Source: Enterococcus thailandicus
GTDB lineage: Bacteria > Bacillota > Bacilli > Lactobacillales > Enterococcaceae
Reading direction: 5' to 3'
DNA length: 64,000 nucleotides
NCBI RefSeq assembly: GCF_001886265.1
Contig: NZ_JXLE01000009.1
Coordinates: forward strand, 1 to 64,000
Under the pieces are notes generated by a model that saw nothing but the letters and a program-made list of their open reading frames with translations, was not told the DNA's origin and did not search any database. How positions within the stretch are numbered: position 1 is the first letter of the stretch; every line of letters starts with the position of its first letter. Below are positions 9,366 to 18,080 of the stretch, piece after piece. The translations under genes were made by a program, and so were the position numbers.

Positions 9366-9394
9366 TTGACGTTATGTGTCTGGGCGACTAGAAT
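9366..9394 (+). promoter_or_regulatory. Promoter of the phosphotransferase gene
   Basis: TTGACG (9366-9371) and TAGAAT (9389-9394) are separated by exactly 17 bases. Transcription should start near 9401, which disfavours the in-frame ATG at 9409 and supports a start at 9439. Confidence 0.65.
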
Positions 9395-9438
9395 AATAAT
9401 TACTGCAAATGAAAGAGTTTAAGAGGATGGGAGAAAGC

Positions 9439-10221
9439 ATGATGGAGTTTCAGTTAGACCAAGAGTGGCGGTTACGGCCCATCAAAGGTGATACAGGAAA
9501 AACATACATAGGCATGCGTGATGAGGATAAGGTCTTCATCAAGCGTAATACGACCCCCATGCTTGCTGCGTTATCTCGAGAAGGAATTACTCCAAAACTT
9601 GTTTGGACTAAAAGAACAGGGAACGGAGATACATTAACAGCTCAAGAGTGGTTAGATGGTCGCTTATTGACTACCGCAGAAATTGGGCAAAGAAACGATG
9701 TTATTGATGTTTTATACCATTTACATCATTCTGAATCATTAAAAACAATGTTGAATCGAATAGGTGGTCGCGTTGTCACACCTGAGACGATGTTGAAGAA
9801 ATACAACCAAGAACTCCCAGAAATACTAAAAAAAAATCAGTTTATCCAACTTGTGCATCAATTTTTGAGTCAACAGGTTCCTCATACAGATAAAAAAGAT
9901 TTTGCTGTTGTTCATGGAGATGTGAACCATCGTAATTGGCTAGTCTGTAAAAATTATTTATATTTAGTTGATTGGGATTCAATCATGTTCGCTGACCCAG
10001 CAGTTGATATTGGAACGATTTTAGGAAATTATGTTCCACTTTCAAATTGGAATCAATGGTTGATTAGTTATGGTATTCGCCCAACGAATGAAGTTCTCGA
10101 GAAACTTCACTGGTACGCGGTGATGAATTTATTACAAGAAATTACTCGGTATTGCCTTCGAGGAGATGACCGACGAATGAATGAAGAAATTTTACAATTA
10201 AAACGAATTTTTAGTGGCTGA
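9439..10221 (+). CDS. Phosphotransferase family protein (choline/aminoglycoside kinase fold, YtmP-like)
   Basis: The kinase-like catalytic loop is visible as VVHGDVNHRNWLV (HGDxxxxN) near residue 164, followed by LVDWDSI, which supplies the second metal-binding Asp. The fold is shared by choline, homoserine and aminoglycoside kinases. The natural substrate is unknown. YtmP-type proteins sit next to trmB in many Firmicutes, as here. I chose ATG 9439 (GGGAG just upstream) over ATG 9409; ATG 9442 is also possible. An intrinsic terminator begins at the stop codon. Confidence 0.8.
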   Translation: MMEFQLDQEWRLRPIKGDTGKTYIGMRDEDKVFIKRNTTPMLAALSREGITPKLVWTKRTGNGDTLTAQEWLDGRLLTTAEIGQRNDVIDVLYHLHHSESLKTMLNRIGGRVVTPETMLKKYNQELPEILKKNQFIQLVHQFLSQQVPHTDKKDFAVVHGDVNHRNWLVCKNYLYLVDWDSIMFADPAVDIGTILGNYVPLSNWNQWLISYGIRPTNEVLEKLHWYAVMNLLQEITRYCLRGDDRRMNEEILQLKRIFSG

Positions 10222-10262
10222 GGTTGAGCCCAAACTCTTTGGAGATTTGGCCAACCTTTTTT
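10221..10262 (+). terminator. Terminator-like hairpin between the phosphotransferase gene and trmB
   Basis: AGGTTGAGCC pairs with GGCCAACCT, with one bulged base and further inner pairing, and is followed by six T. Only 23 bases separate it from the trmB start, so trmB probably depends on read-through or on a promoter inside the upstream gene. Confidence 0.65.
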
Positions 10263-10285
10263 ATTTGAGAAAGGAATTATGAATT

Positions 10286-10936
10286 ATGCGTGTTAGAAAT
10301 CGTCCTGGTGCAACAGAATTATTAGCGGCACACCCAGAGTTTGTTATTAGTGATCCAACTGAATGGAAAGGTCAATGGGCTGAACTCTTTGGTAACAATC
10401 ATCCAATTCATATCGAAATTGGAATGGGAAAAGGTCAATTCATCAATGGAATGGCAAAGGCACATCCAGAAATCAATTACATTGGCGTGGAAATGCAAGT
10501 CAGTGTTATTTCTCTGGCATTAGATAAATTGATTGAAGAGCCGCTACCTAATTTGAAATTACTTCATGTTGATGGCTCAGCACTGACAGAGTATTTTGCG
10601 GACAGTGAAGTCGATCAGATTTATTTGAACTTTTCTGATCCATGGCCAAAAAAGCGTCATGAAAAACGTCGTTTGACTTTTAAAACCTTTTTAGCGGTGG
10701 ATGAACAAATTTTACGACCAGCTGGTGAAATCCATTTCAAAACAGATAATCAAGGATTGTTTGAGTATTCCTTAGCAAGTTTTTCACAGTATGGTATGAT
10801 TATCAAACAAGTCTGGCTTGATTTACATGAGAGTACATTTGAAGGAAATATTATGACAGAGTATGAAGAAAAATTTTCTTCTCGTGGCCAACGGATTTAT
10901 CGAGTGGAAGCGCAATTTAAAGATAAAACAAAATAA
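10286..10936 (+). CDS. trmB: tRNA (guanine-N7-)-methyltransferase TrmB
   Basis: It methylates G46 in the variable loop of tRNA using S-adenosylmethionine. The SAM site [10 protein letters not shown] is near residue 45, and the family motif [14 protein letters not shown] is near 118. Length 216 is normal. AAAGGA precedes the ATG at 10286. It sits downstream of a hairpin that could lower its expression. Confidence 0.95.
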   Translation: MRVRNRPGATELLAAHPEFVISDPTEWKGQWAELFGNNHPIHIEIGMGKGQFINGMAKAHPEINYIGVEMQVSVISLALDKLIEEPLPNLKLLHVDGSALTEYFADSEVDQIYLNFSDPWPKKRHEKRRLTFKTFLAVDEQILRPAGEIHFKTDNQGLFEYSLASFSQYGMIIKQVWLDLHESTFEGNIMTEYEEKFSSRGQRIYRVEAQFKDKTK

Positions 10937-10938
10937 TT

Positions 10939-10979
10939 AAAAGGAGGTGTGACAAAAGTCTTGTCACACCTCCTTTTTT
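10939..10979 (+). terminator. Strong terminator of trmB
   Basis: AAGGAGGTGTGACAA and TTGTCACACCTCCTT form a perfect 15-bp stem with a 5-base loop and a T-run. The 245 bases from here to the end of ade hold no gene that I can see. Confidence 0.92.
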
Positions 10980-11224
10980 CGAATAAGGAATATTCCTAAA
11001 TCAACTCTTCAAAATCATTCACAACAATCTAAAAATATGGAACGCTATTTTTGTCAGCTATGAGTGATTTTTCGGGGTTAAGTGCGTTGTGCCATAATAT
11101 TCAGCTGTAATGTTCAAGAAGTAATTTCTTCCAAGTAAACTTAAATTACGCAAAAATTTGAGAAACAAGTTCTGGTAATTTTTTTATTTACTAAGCGGAC
11201 TATTTCTGCTACAGACATTTTTTG

Positions 11225-12952
11225 TTAGCATGGCGGAATAAGTTGGAATTTTGAAAAGGAAAAAAGTCCCATATCTGTGATTTTTAACTCAGGAATAACA
11301 GATAATGTTAAAAATGATAAGGTCAAAAAGGGATCGAAGAGCTGACTAGCACCAATTTGATGGGCAGCATTTGTTAAGCTAGTTAATTCTTGATTCACTT
11401 CTAAAAAAGGTTTTTGAGACATCAATCCGCCAATCTTAAGTGGTAAGCTTGCCAATTCCTGTTGATGATTGACAGCAATCATGCCACCACCTTTTTTGAT
11501 TAGCTGTTCTATAGCAAAAAGCATATCCTCATCGTTTGTTCCGACGACAACAATATTATGAGAATCATGCGAAATCGTAGTTGCTAAGGCGCCCTCTTTT
11601 AGTTCGAAACCTTTGACGATGCCCAGACCAATATTTCCAGTTTCTTTGTGTCGTTCAATAACAGCAATTTTCAGGTAATCTTTTTCAATAGAAGGAACAA
11701 AGACCCCAGATTGAACAGTGACTTCTGCAAGTAAATCATTAGTAATCAAGCTGTTAGGAATAATCTCGATGATATGGGCTTCATTTGAACTTAAAGGCAG
11801 GTTTAAAGAATCTTTTGTTAGAGCTGCAACTGCCATGCTTGGTAAGTGCTCAATCAGAGAATTTTTTGGTTGTTCACTTGTTTCACTGATAAAGTTTCCA
11901 TTGGTCACAAGTTGTTCACCATTATGAAATACTTCTCGAATTGGCAATGTTTCAAGGTTATCTGTTAAGAAAAAGTCGGCTTGATAACTTGGCGCAACAG
12001 CGCCAATCGTGGATAAACCGAAACATTCCGCGGCATTTAGTGTTGCCATTTGGATTGCTTGCAATGGGTCCATCCCTAATTCAATCACCTTTCGGACGAT
12101 ATAATCAATCGATCCTTCACTCACTAAATCATTAATTAACTTATCATCAGTAACAAAAAAGCAACGTCGAGAATTTTCTGGGGTAATGGCTGGAAAGAGA
12201 GCAGCTAAATCTTTTGCAACAGTCCCTTCACGAATCATCAAGTACATCCCTAAATCAAGTCTTTCTCTCGCTTCTTCAGCAGTTGTGGCTTCGTGGTCAG
12301 TCCGAATACCAGCAACAGGATAAACATTCAACGCATCACCAGTAATTCCAGCTGCGTGGCCATCAATTTTTTTGTGATGATCAAGCATTAATTGAAGTTT
12401 GTCTAAAATTTCTGTTTCAGCATTTGCGACTGCTTGATAGTTCATTACTTCAGCAAGGCCAAGAACTTCAGGCGCTTCTAAGAAGGTCGCCAAGGTTTCG
12501 GCATCTAGGACAGCGCCATTTGTTTCAAAAGGTGTAACGGGAACACAAGAAGGGAGCATGAAAAAAATATTCATCGGTGCTTTTTTAGCATCTTCCAGCA
12601 TGAATTTCAAGCCGGTACTGCCAGCAACGTTTCCAATCTCATGAGGATCTGTTACAACAGTTGTCACACCATGCAACACAGAAATTTTAGCAAATTCTTG
12701 TGGACAAAGCAGAGAGCTTTCAATATGAACATGCCCATCAATAAAACCTGGAACTAAGTATTGATGATTTGCATCGTAAGTTTGTTTCCCTTCATATTCG
12801 CCAATTCCAATGATTTTCCCATCACTGATAGCAAGAGTACCTGACATAATTTTTCTGGTAAAGACATTGACGATTTTGGCATTCTTGATAACTAAATCTG
12901 CTGGTTGTTGTTTGCTCGCAACTAAAAGATGTTTTTTTAGTAATGATTCCAA
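11225..12952 (-). CDS. ade: Adenine deaminase
   Basis: It converts adenine to hypoxanthine and ammonia in purine salvage. Metal-binding motifs are GHVHIESSLL near residue 73 and the conserved DPHEIGNV near 101. The C-terminal half carries the usual HDSHN motif. Length 575 fits the family. The start is TTG at 12952, with AGGAGG 7 bases upstream; no ATG is near. It is a single-gene unit with its own promoter, and no clear terminator is seen after it. Confidence 0.93.
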   Translation of the reverse strand: MESLLKKHLLVASKQQPADLVIKNAKIVNVFTRKIMSGTLAISDGKIIGIGEYEGKQTYDANHQYLVPGFIDGHVHIESSLLCPQEFAKISVLHGVTTVVTDPHEIGNVAGSTGLKFMLEDAKKAPMNIFFMLPSCVPVTPFETNGAVLDAETLATFLEAPEVLGLAEVMNYQAVANAETEILDKLQLMLDHHKKIDGHAAGITGDALNVYPVAGIRTDHEATTAEEARERLDLGMYLMIREGTVAKDLAALFPAITPENSRRCFFVTDDKLINDLVSEGSIDYIVRKVIELGMDPLQAIQMATLNAAECFGLSTIGAVAPSYQADFFLTDNLETLPIREVFHNGEQLVTNGNFISETSEQPKNSLIEHLPSMAVAALTKDSLNLPLSSNEAHIIEIIPNSLITNDLLAEVTVQSGVFVPSIEKDYLKIAVIERHKETGNIGLGIVKGFELKEGALATTISHDSHNIVVVGTNDEDMLFAIEQLIKKGGGMIAVNHQQELASLPLKIGGLMSQKPFLEVNQELTSLTNAAHQIGASQLFDPFLTLSFLTLSVIPELKITDMGLFSFSKFQLIPPC

Positions 12953-12981
12953 GGTGGCGCCTCCTAAGATAAATTTTTAAT

Positions 12982-13009
12982 AGTATAACACAAATTCGGA
13001 TTTAGCCAA
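12982..13009 (-). promoter_or_regulatory. Promoter of ade
   Basis: On the minus strand TTGGCT (13009-13004) and TATACT (12987-12982) are 16 bases apart, with TG-n before the -10. Transcription would begin near 12975. Confidence 0.6.
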
Positions 13010-13083
13010 CATTTTTTATGAAATTATCAAAATCTACGATAAAAAATTGATAAAAGCGTATGTTTTTATTGGAGGGGAGGATA

Positions 13084-14085
13084 ATGGACATTCAAAAATT
13101 ATCAGATAAAATCATTGCAGATGCCTACAAAAGAAGAATAGAAGATGTTTACATTTTGCCAAAAGCAGAAGATTATCAACTTTTTGAACGTAAAGGTAAA
13201 AACCGAACATTAAAGCAGAATTTTTCAAAAGAAATAGGCCAACAGTTGATTTCCAGATTCAAGTACTTAGGGCAAATGGATATTGGTGAAAAAAGAAAAG
13301 TACAATCTGGTGCACTGACTTATAGGAGCGAGCATTCAAGTGTCAATGAGAAAATTCGATTGAGGCTCTCGTCTGTTGGGGATTATCAGCACCGAGAAAC
13401 CTTGGTGATTCGTTTGCTTTATCCACTTAGTGACCAGCATTTTCGCTGTTTTTCTACAGAAGATCTAGTAGCATTACACCGGTATACTAAGGAAAGAGGA
13501 TTATATCTCTTTAGTGGTCCGGTCGGATCAGGAAAAACATCTTTAATGTATCGTTTAGCCCAAGAAAATGCAGAACAAATCATTACGGTTGAAGATCCTG
13601 TAGAGCTGGAAGAAGCGACATTTTTACAACTACAAGTCAATGAGAAAATTCACCAAAGCTATGAGGAACTGTTAAAACTTTCTTTGCGTCATCGACCAGA
13701 TCTATTGATTGTTGGAGAGATAAGAGATGCGTTAACTGCCCAAATGACTTTACGTGCGGCATTGACTGGCCATCGGGTGTTTGCCACGATTCATGCTAGA
13801 GAGTTAGCAGGGATCCTGCCAAGAATCGAAGAGTTGATGGGTTACCAGCAAGCATTAATAGGCTGTTTAAAAGGGATTGTTTATCAAGAAATACTACCAG
13901 ATAAAGAACAGTCTTCTGCTGTGTTATGGAGTTATCAGTTTTTTGAAAAAATACAGGAAGAACCAACTAAGCGAAGTGATAAAGAAGCTATCTTTCAAGT
14001 GGTGAAAGAAAAATGTTGGCAAACAAGTCATCTTCAGGCAGAAAGAAACGACTGGAGGTCATATCCATTTGAAGAAATTGAATAA
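13084..14085 (+). CDS. comGA: Competence pilus assembly ATPase ComGA
   Basis: This is a type II/IV secretion ATPase. Walker A GPVGSGKT is near residue 149, followed by VEDPVE and LRHRPDLLIVGEIRD (Walker B region), then TGHRVFATIHA. It powers assembly of the ComG pilus that pulls DNA toward the membrane. I chose ATG 13084, which follows GGAGGGGAGG; ATG 13060 is in frame but precedes the ribosome binding site. It starts a seven-gene operon. No clear vegetative promoter is found just upstream. Confidence 0.92.
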   Translation: MDIQKLSDKIIADAYKRRIEDVYILPKAEDYQLFERKGKNRTLKQNFSKEIGQQLISRFKYLGQMDIGEKRKVQSGALTYRSEHSSVNEKIRLRLSSVGDYQHRETLVIRLLYPLSDQHFRCFSTEDLVALHRYTKERGLYLFSGPVGSGKTSLMYRLAQENAEQIITVEDPVELEEATFLQLQVNEKIHQSYEELLKLSLRHRPDLLIVGEIRDALTAQMTLRAALTGHRVFATIHARELAGILPRIEELMGYQQALIGCLKGIVYQEILPDKEQSSAVLWSYQFFEKIQEEPTKRSDKEAIFQVVKEKCWQTSHLQAERNDWRSYPFEEIE

Positions 14086-15079
14086 AAAACAGCAACAACA
14101 GTTTATTCAAATCATTGCTGATTTACTGAGCAATGGCTTCAGTTTGCAAGAAGCATTGCAGTTAGTAATTAAGTTGAAATTATTTCCGGTTGAACTACTA
14201 GAACAAGCTCAAAAAATAGTGATTTCTGGTGGATCATTTACGGAAATACTAGCTTACTGTGGATTTAATAAAACTTATCTTGTACAGGTGGAATTGGCTG
14301 AAGTTCACGGGAATTTAATAACTACATTGGAAAGCATAGCCGACCAATTTCAACGAATGGGTGCATTTCGCAAAGAGTTGCAAAAATTATTAAGCTATCC
14401 TGCATTGCTTTCGTTGTTTTTGATTGGCATCTTGTTTAGTATGCGTCAAATTGTCTTACCACAGTTGTTAATTTCAGAGATGGTTCCCCAAAATCATTGG
14501 GGAATTCAGTTGATCCAAACATTTCACTGGTACGTGTTAGGTATTTTGGTGTTGCTAATTCTTTTATATGGAGCTATTCGATTTTTTGATCGGAAGGGAA
14601 ATTCATTGCGGCGGAGTCAGTGGCTTAGTCAGTTGAAAATTTTAGGTCCAGTTTATACGTTGTATCAATCTGCTTATTTTTCGTTGGAATTAGGGAAACT
14701 TTTTAATGAAGGTCTTGAGTTGAAACAAGTCGTTTTTTGTTTAAAAGAGACAAAAACAGGAAGCTTGATGCAACAGTTAGCTTTACAAATGGCAAATGAA
14801 TTGGAAAAAGGAATTTCATTAGCAACTCAATTTGAAAAATACTCTTTTTTAACCGAAGAGTTCAGCACAATCGTTCAGCAAGGAGAGTTAAAGGGAAATT
14901 TAGGTAAAGAATTATTATTTTATAGTAATTACACACGACAACATTTTTTTGAACGGTTAAATCGATGGTTAAGTTGGATTCAACCCGTACTCTTTTTAGT
15001 GATTGCTTGTTTAGTATTAATGATTTATGCAGCGGTTTTATTACCAATATATGGAAATCTTGAGGAGGTTATTTCATGA
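14069..15079 (+). CDS. comGB: Competence pilus membrane platform protein ComGB
   Basis: This GspF-type polytopic protein has hydrophobic segments near residues 110-130, 155-170 and 305-330, and the duplicated helical domains of the family. It anchors pilus assembly in the membrane. The only reasonable start is TTG at 14069, 10 bases after GGAGG and inside the end of comGA (17-base overlap). It ends in an overlap with comGC. Confidence 0.88.
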   Translation: MKKLNKKQQQQFIQIIADLLSNGFSLQEALQLVIKLKLFPVELLEQAQKIVISGGSFTEILAYCGFNKTYLVQVELAEVHGNLITTLESIADQFQRMGAFRKELQKLLSYPALLSLFLIGILFSMRQIVLPQLLISEMVPQNHWGIQLIQTFHWYVLGILVLLILLYGAIRFFDRKGNSLRRSQWLSQLKILGPVYTLYQSAYFSLELGKLFNEGLELKQVVFCLKETKTGSLMQQLALQMANELEKGISLATQFEKYSFLTEEFSTIVQQGELKGNLGKELLFYSNYTRQHFFERLNRWLSWIQPVLFLVIACLVLMIYAAVLLPIYGNLEEVIS

Positions 15080-15387
15080 GGATAGAAAATGTAAGTAAGA
15101 ACGAGCAATTTAAGGTAAATCTATCGAGAAAAGCGAATGCGTTTACTTTGATTGAAATGCTGATAGTTTTGTTAATTATCAGTGTGTTGATTTTATTATT
15201 TGTACCCAATCTTTCAAAATACAAAAATCATGTGGATAAAGAAAGCCAAGCAGCAGTGGTTCAGTTAGTTGATACACAAAAAGAATTGTATGCTTTACAA
15301 AATGATGGAAAAGTCCCAACTATTGATGAGCTACTTGCAGAGGGCTATATCAAGCAAGAACACGCAGATGTCTACAATAAGAAATAA
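15076..15387 (+). CDS. comGC: Major competence pilin ComGC
   Basis: The prepilin signature ANAFTLIEMLIVLLII lies near residues 20-35. It has a basic leader, a phenylalanine at mature position 1 and a glutamate at position 5, and is cleaved and N-methylated by ComC. The hydrophobic helix and short globular tail fit the 103-residue size. ATG overlaps the comGB stop. This is the main building unit of the pilus. Confidence 0.92.
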   Translation: MRIENVSKNEQFKVNLSRKANAFTLIEMLIVLLIISVLILLFVPNLSKYKNHVDKESQAAVVQLVDTQKELYALQNDGKVPTIDELLAEGYIKQEHADVYNKK

Positions 15388-15820
15388 ATACGCAGGGTTT
15401 ACTTTAGTAGAATCATTAGTTGTTTTTCTAATTACGTTGTTCTTCGTAGCAGTTCCTATTTTTTCGTTTGATCATTTGCAAAAAGACATAGTGGTGCATC
15501 AATTTTTCAGTCAGTTTGAAAAACGAATTTATGCAACGCAAAAGATTGCGATTGTCAGTCAGCAAGCGACTCGAATGCATCTAACCGATGATCAACAAAA
15601 AATTTACTTTGGTGTACCTAAATACATCACGTTTGATTGGGCATATCTAAAAATACCAGAAAATTTAAAAATTCAACGTCATGGGACAGTGACTTTTGCT
15701 GGTCGAACGGGAAATAACAGTTCACTAAAAACTTATCAGTTTTACTGGCCGAAGAAAAAACAAACAATTACTTATCAATTCCAGTTAGGAAGTGGTCATT
15801 ATACGAAAAAAATCGAATAA
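15368..15820 (+). CDS. comGD: Minor competence pseudopilin ComGD
   Basis: The prepilin motif YAGFTLVESLVVFLI begins near residue 8, giving the short basic leader expected for this class. That is why ATG 15368 was chosen over upstream in-frame ATGs such as 15326. The coding region overlaps comGC by 20 bases and has no clear ribosome binding site, so coupled translation is likely. The product is a low-abundance pilin of about 150 residues. Confidence 0.82.
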   Translation: MSTIRNKYAGFTLVESLVVFLITLFFVAVPIFSFDHLQKDIVVHQFFSQFEKRIYATQKIAIVSQQATRMHLTDDQQKIYFGVPKYITFDWAYLKIPENLKIQRHGTVTFAGRTGNNSSLKTYQFYWPKKKQTITYQFQLGSGHYTKKIE

Positions 15821-16148
15821 GTCTGGCTACATATTATTGGAAACAATGACAGCATTGGGTTTAACCTTAATCATCGTCTATGGCATCAGTGCACATCAGA
15901 CCTTTTTGTTAGAGCAAGGACAAAAGAGTAATCGAGAAGTTCAACTTGCACGCATTATTTATGAAGAGGCACGAAATTACCGGCTGCATGAGGGAGCAAA
16001 ATATATTACTCGAGAACAACCAATAAAAAGTAAGATTGTTTTTCAAGCAGAACAAGGTGCTATTCAAAAAGTCGGGATTGAAGTTAAGGGGAAGGTCGTA
16101 TTGGAAATTGAAAAAAATTCAGAAGTATCCAAGCTTTACTCTGATTGA
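15792..16148 (+). CDS. comGE: Minor competence pseudopilin ComGE
   Basis: It has a short basic leader, then SGYILLETMTALGLTLIIVYG, which resembles a prepilin helix with glutamate at +5. Its position between comGD and comGF supports the name. The start is uncertain. GTG at 15792 is the first in-frame candidate, but it is almost on top of the likely Shine-Dalgarno, and a rare ATT at 15798 would space better. It overlaps comGD by 29 bases. Confidence 0.75.
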   Translation: MVIIRKKSNKSGYILLETMTALGLTLIIVYGISAHQTFLLEQGQKSNREVQLARIIYEEARNYRLHEGAKYITREQPIKSKIVFQAEQGAIQKVGIEVKGKVVLEIEKNSEVSKLYSD

Positions 16149-16530
16149 GTGTTTGATATCTTTTCTTGTTTTTAGTGGAGTGATACTAACAATTACCTTG
16201 ATTATTCGACGCGCAGACCAGGTAGATCAGTATTTACAAAGGAAGGATCAAAAAGAATGGTTGATTTTTTTGACGCAATTTGAAAATGAAGTGGCGGGTA
16301 GCACATTACTGGATATACAAAGCAGACAATTTTGCTATGTGATAGAAAATAAAACGTATATTATTGAACAATATCAATCAGTTATTCGAAAAAGACAAGT
16401 TGCTGGCGGACATCAACCAATGCTCATGAATGTGAGCGAGTTTAGTTTTGAGGAGAAGGGCAATGAAGTCATACTGGAAGTTAAATTTGAAAACGGAGAA
16501 CGAGGGTATGGCAAATGGACGAAGCCATGA
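16108..16530 (+). CDS. comGF: Minor competence pseudopilin ComGF
   Basis: A prepilin-like motif PSFTLIECLISFLVFSG follows a short basic leader if translation begins at TTG 16108. The frame stays open upstream to ATG 16036, but that would give a long unusual leader. GGGGAAGG lies about 12 bases before the TTG. It overlaps comGE by about 41 bases. The remaining 100 residues are a globular domain of the ComGF type. Confidence 0.75.
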   Translation: MKKIQKYPSFTLIECLISFLVFSGVILTITLIIRRADQVDQYLQRKDQKEWLIFLTQFENEVAGSTLLDIQSRQFCYVIENKTYIIEQYQSVIRKRQVAGGHQPMLMNVSEFSFEEKGNEVILEVKFENGERGYGKWTKP

Positions 16531-16876
16531 CCAACGAAAGAAAAACAGGGTTAAGGGAAACATTTTATTTTCTACTTTATTATTGTTTTTGCTTTGTGGC
16601 TTTTTATTAACAGCAGTGGTTGATAGCTATCGATTAACAATTGATTTTAATCAACGAACAAAGTTTTTTTACATAGCACAAACAATGAAGGAGCTTTGTC
16701 TATCAGAACTTTTACAAGCTGAAAATACAACACAGAGAGGTAAATATATCTATACTACAGGAGTAGTTGAATATGAGATTGAAAACGAAAAGATGAAATT
16801 TCAAATTACAGTTGATACATTTGACTTTTATTTTACAGAAACGATACAGAATGATACAGTTAGTAGTACAGAATGA
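16508..16876 (+). CDS. comGG: ComGG-like competence pilus protein
   Basis: This is a 122-residue protein with a basic start and one hydrophobic helix (NILFSTLLLFLLCGFLLTAV) near residues 19-38. It lacks a clear FTLxE cleavage site, as is usual for ComGG. It lies last in the comG cluster and overlaps comGF by 23 bases. I chose ATG 16508 (GAGGG just upstream) over an in-frame ATG at 16448. Assignment rests mainly on position and the single helix. Confidence 0.7.
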   Translation: MANGRSHDQRKKNRVKGNILFSTLLLFLLCGFLLTAVVDSYRLTIDFNQRTKFFYIAQTMKELCLSELLQAENTTQRGKYIYTTGVVEYEIENEKMKFQITVDTFDFYFTETIQNDTVSSTE

Positions 16877-16961
16877 AGGGATAATCATGAAAACGTCCTC
16901 TTTTCTGTTATATCACTGTTTTAGCTAAAGAATGTTTGCCGTTTCACAAACAAAAAAACTG

Positions 16962-16975
16962 TGAAAACGATTGAA
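16962..16975 (+). promoter_or_regulatory. cre-like site upstream of ytxK-ackA
   Basis: TGAAAACGATTGAA matches 12 of 14 positions of the CcpA consensus TGWNANCGNTNWCA. It is about 60 bases upstream of the likely transcription start. In Bacillus, CcpA activates ackA from an upstream cre, so the position is suggestive. Confidence 0.4.
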
Positions 16976-17019
16976 ATTTTTGTGATTGTCCGATAGAATT
17001 AAACAGGTGAAAAAATTGT

Positions 17020-17025
17020 TATAAT
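17020..17025 (+). promoter_or_regulatory. -10 box of ytxK-ackA
   Basis: TATAAT lies about 22 bases before the chosen ytxK start. The -35 region is weak (TTAAAC at a 15-base spacing), as expected for an activated promoter. Confidence 0.45.
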
Positions 17026-17047
17026 ATATCTAGAAATGAGGTGCACC

Positions 17048-18055
17048 ATGTTACCAGAAAAAATGGAGCAAGGGTTTAATCAAAACCTTGAAGCAATTCA
17101 GCTGCTACAAAATGCATTGGGAACTTCCTTTTTAGAGGCTTATGTCGAGAATGCTGAAAATTTAAATGATGATTATCAAGTTCGGGTAGTTGATGGCGTG
17201 CCAACACCAGAAGTTGTCCAACAAATTGAGGCTCTTTATAAAGAGTTGCAAAAATTGTCTTTTGAACCAGAAGAGTGGCGCCGTCTGTCACAATTGCTTT
17301 TATTAAAAGGTGGTCAAACAGAACGACTGCAAGCAAATCATCAGCTAACACCAGATAGTATTGGTTATCTATTTGTTTTCTTGATTGAACAGTTGTTCAC
17401 AAATAAAAAAGAAGCAGTCAAAATTTTAGATATTTCGGCTGGAATGGGTAACTTACTACTAACAGTTCTTTTAAATTTGAAGATTGCCAACTATCAAGTT
17501 GAAGGATTTGGTGTAGATATTGATGATACGTTGTTGTCCGTGGCTGCGTCGACAAGTGAATTGACAAAAGCAAACGTGCAGTACTTTCATCAAGATGGTT
17601 TACAGGATTTATTGGTTGACCCTGTGGATGTCGCTATTAGTGATTTACCAATTGGTTATTATCCAAACGACCAAAAAGCGAGTGAATTTTTGACAAGCGC
17701 AGATGAAGGTCATAGTTATGCACATCATTTATTGTTAGAACAATCAATGAAATATGTAAAACCAGATGGCTTTGGTTTGTTCTTGATTCCAAGTAACTTC
17801 CTAGAAACTGATCAAAGTGAAATGATCAAAAAATGGTTTAAAGAAGAAGGCTATCTTCAAGGGATGGTTCAGTTGCCAGATGAATTATTCCGCAAAAAAG
17901 AATCACAAAAAAGTATTTTAATTTTACAGAAAAAAGGTCCGCAAGCGAAACAAGTCAAAGAAGTATTGCTTGTTAAACTTGCTTCACTTAAAGAACCAGA
18001 AAAGGTGACAGAATTCTTTAAAGAATTTGAAGATTGGAAATCATCTGCTCTGTAA
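17048..18055 (+). CDS. ytxK: YtxK-like class I SAM-dependent methyltransferase
   Basis: It resembles N6-adenine DNA methylases of type I systems. A SAM-binding ILDISAGMGNLLL lies near residue 132 and the catalytic-type motif is SDLPIGYYP near 200, in place of NPPY. There is no specificity subunit nearby, so a role in DNA modification is unproven. The gene commonly sits between comG and ackA in lactic acid bacteria and Bacillus. I chose ATG 17048 with GAGGTG upstream; an in-frame ATG at 17036 overlaps this site. Confidence 0.82.
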   Translation: MLPEKMEQGFNQNLEAIQLLQNALGTSFLEAYVENAENLNDDYQVRVVDGVPTPEVVQQIEALYKELQKLSFEPEEWRRLSQLLLLKGGQTERLQANHQLTPDSIGYLFVFLIEQLFTNKKEAVKILDISAGMGNLLLTVLLNLKIANYQVEGFGVDIDDTLLSVAASTSELTKANVQYFHQDGLQDLLVDPVDVAISDLPIGYYPNDQKASEFLTSADEGHSYAHHLLLEQSMKYVKPDGFGLFLIPSNFLETDQSEMIKKWFKEEGYLQGMVQLPDELFRKKESQKSILILQKKGPQAKQVKEVLLVKLASLKEPEKVTEFFKEFEDWKSSAL

Positions 18056-18080
18056 TCATTCAAAATAGAAGGAGAGTACT

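Noticed and set aside
17036-18055. YtxK as part of a restriction-modification system
   Set aside because: The methylase-like fold is present, but there is no restriction or specificity subunit nearby. The gene is a common comG-ackA neighbour in Firmicutes.
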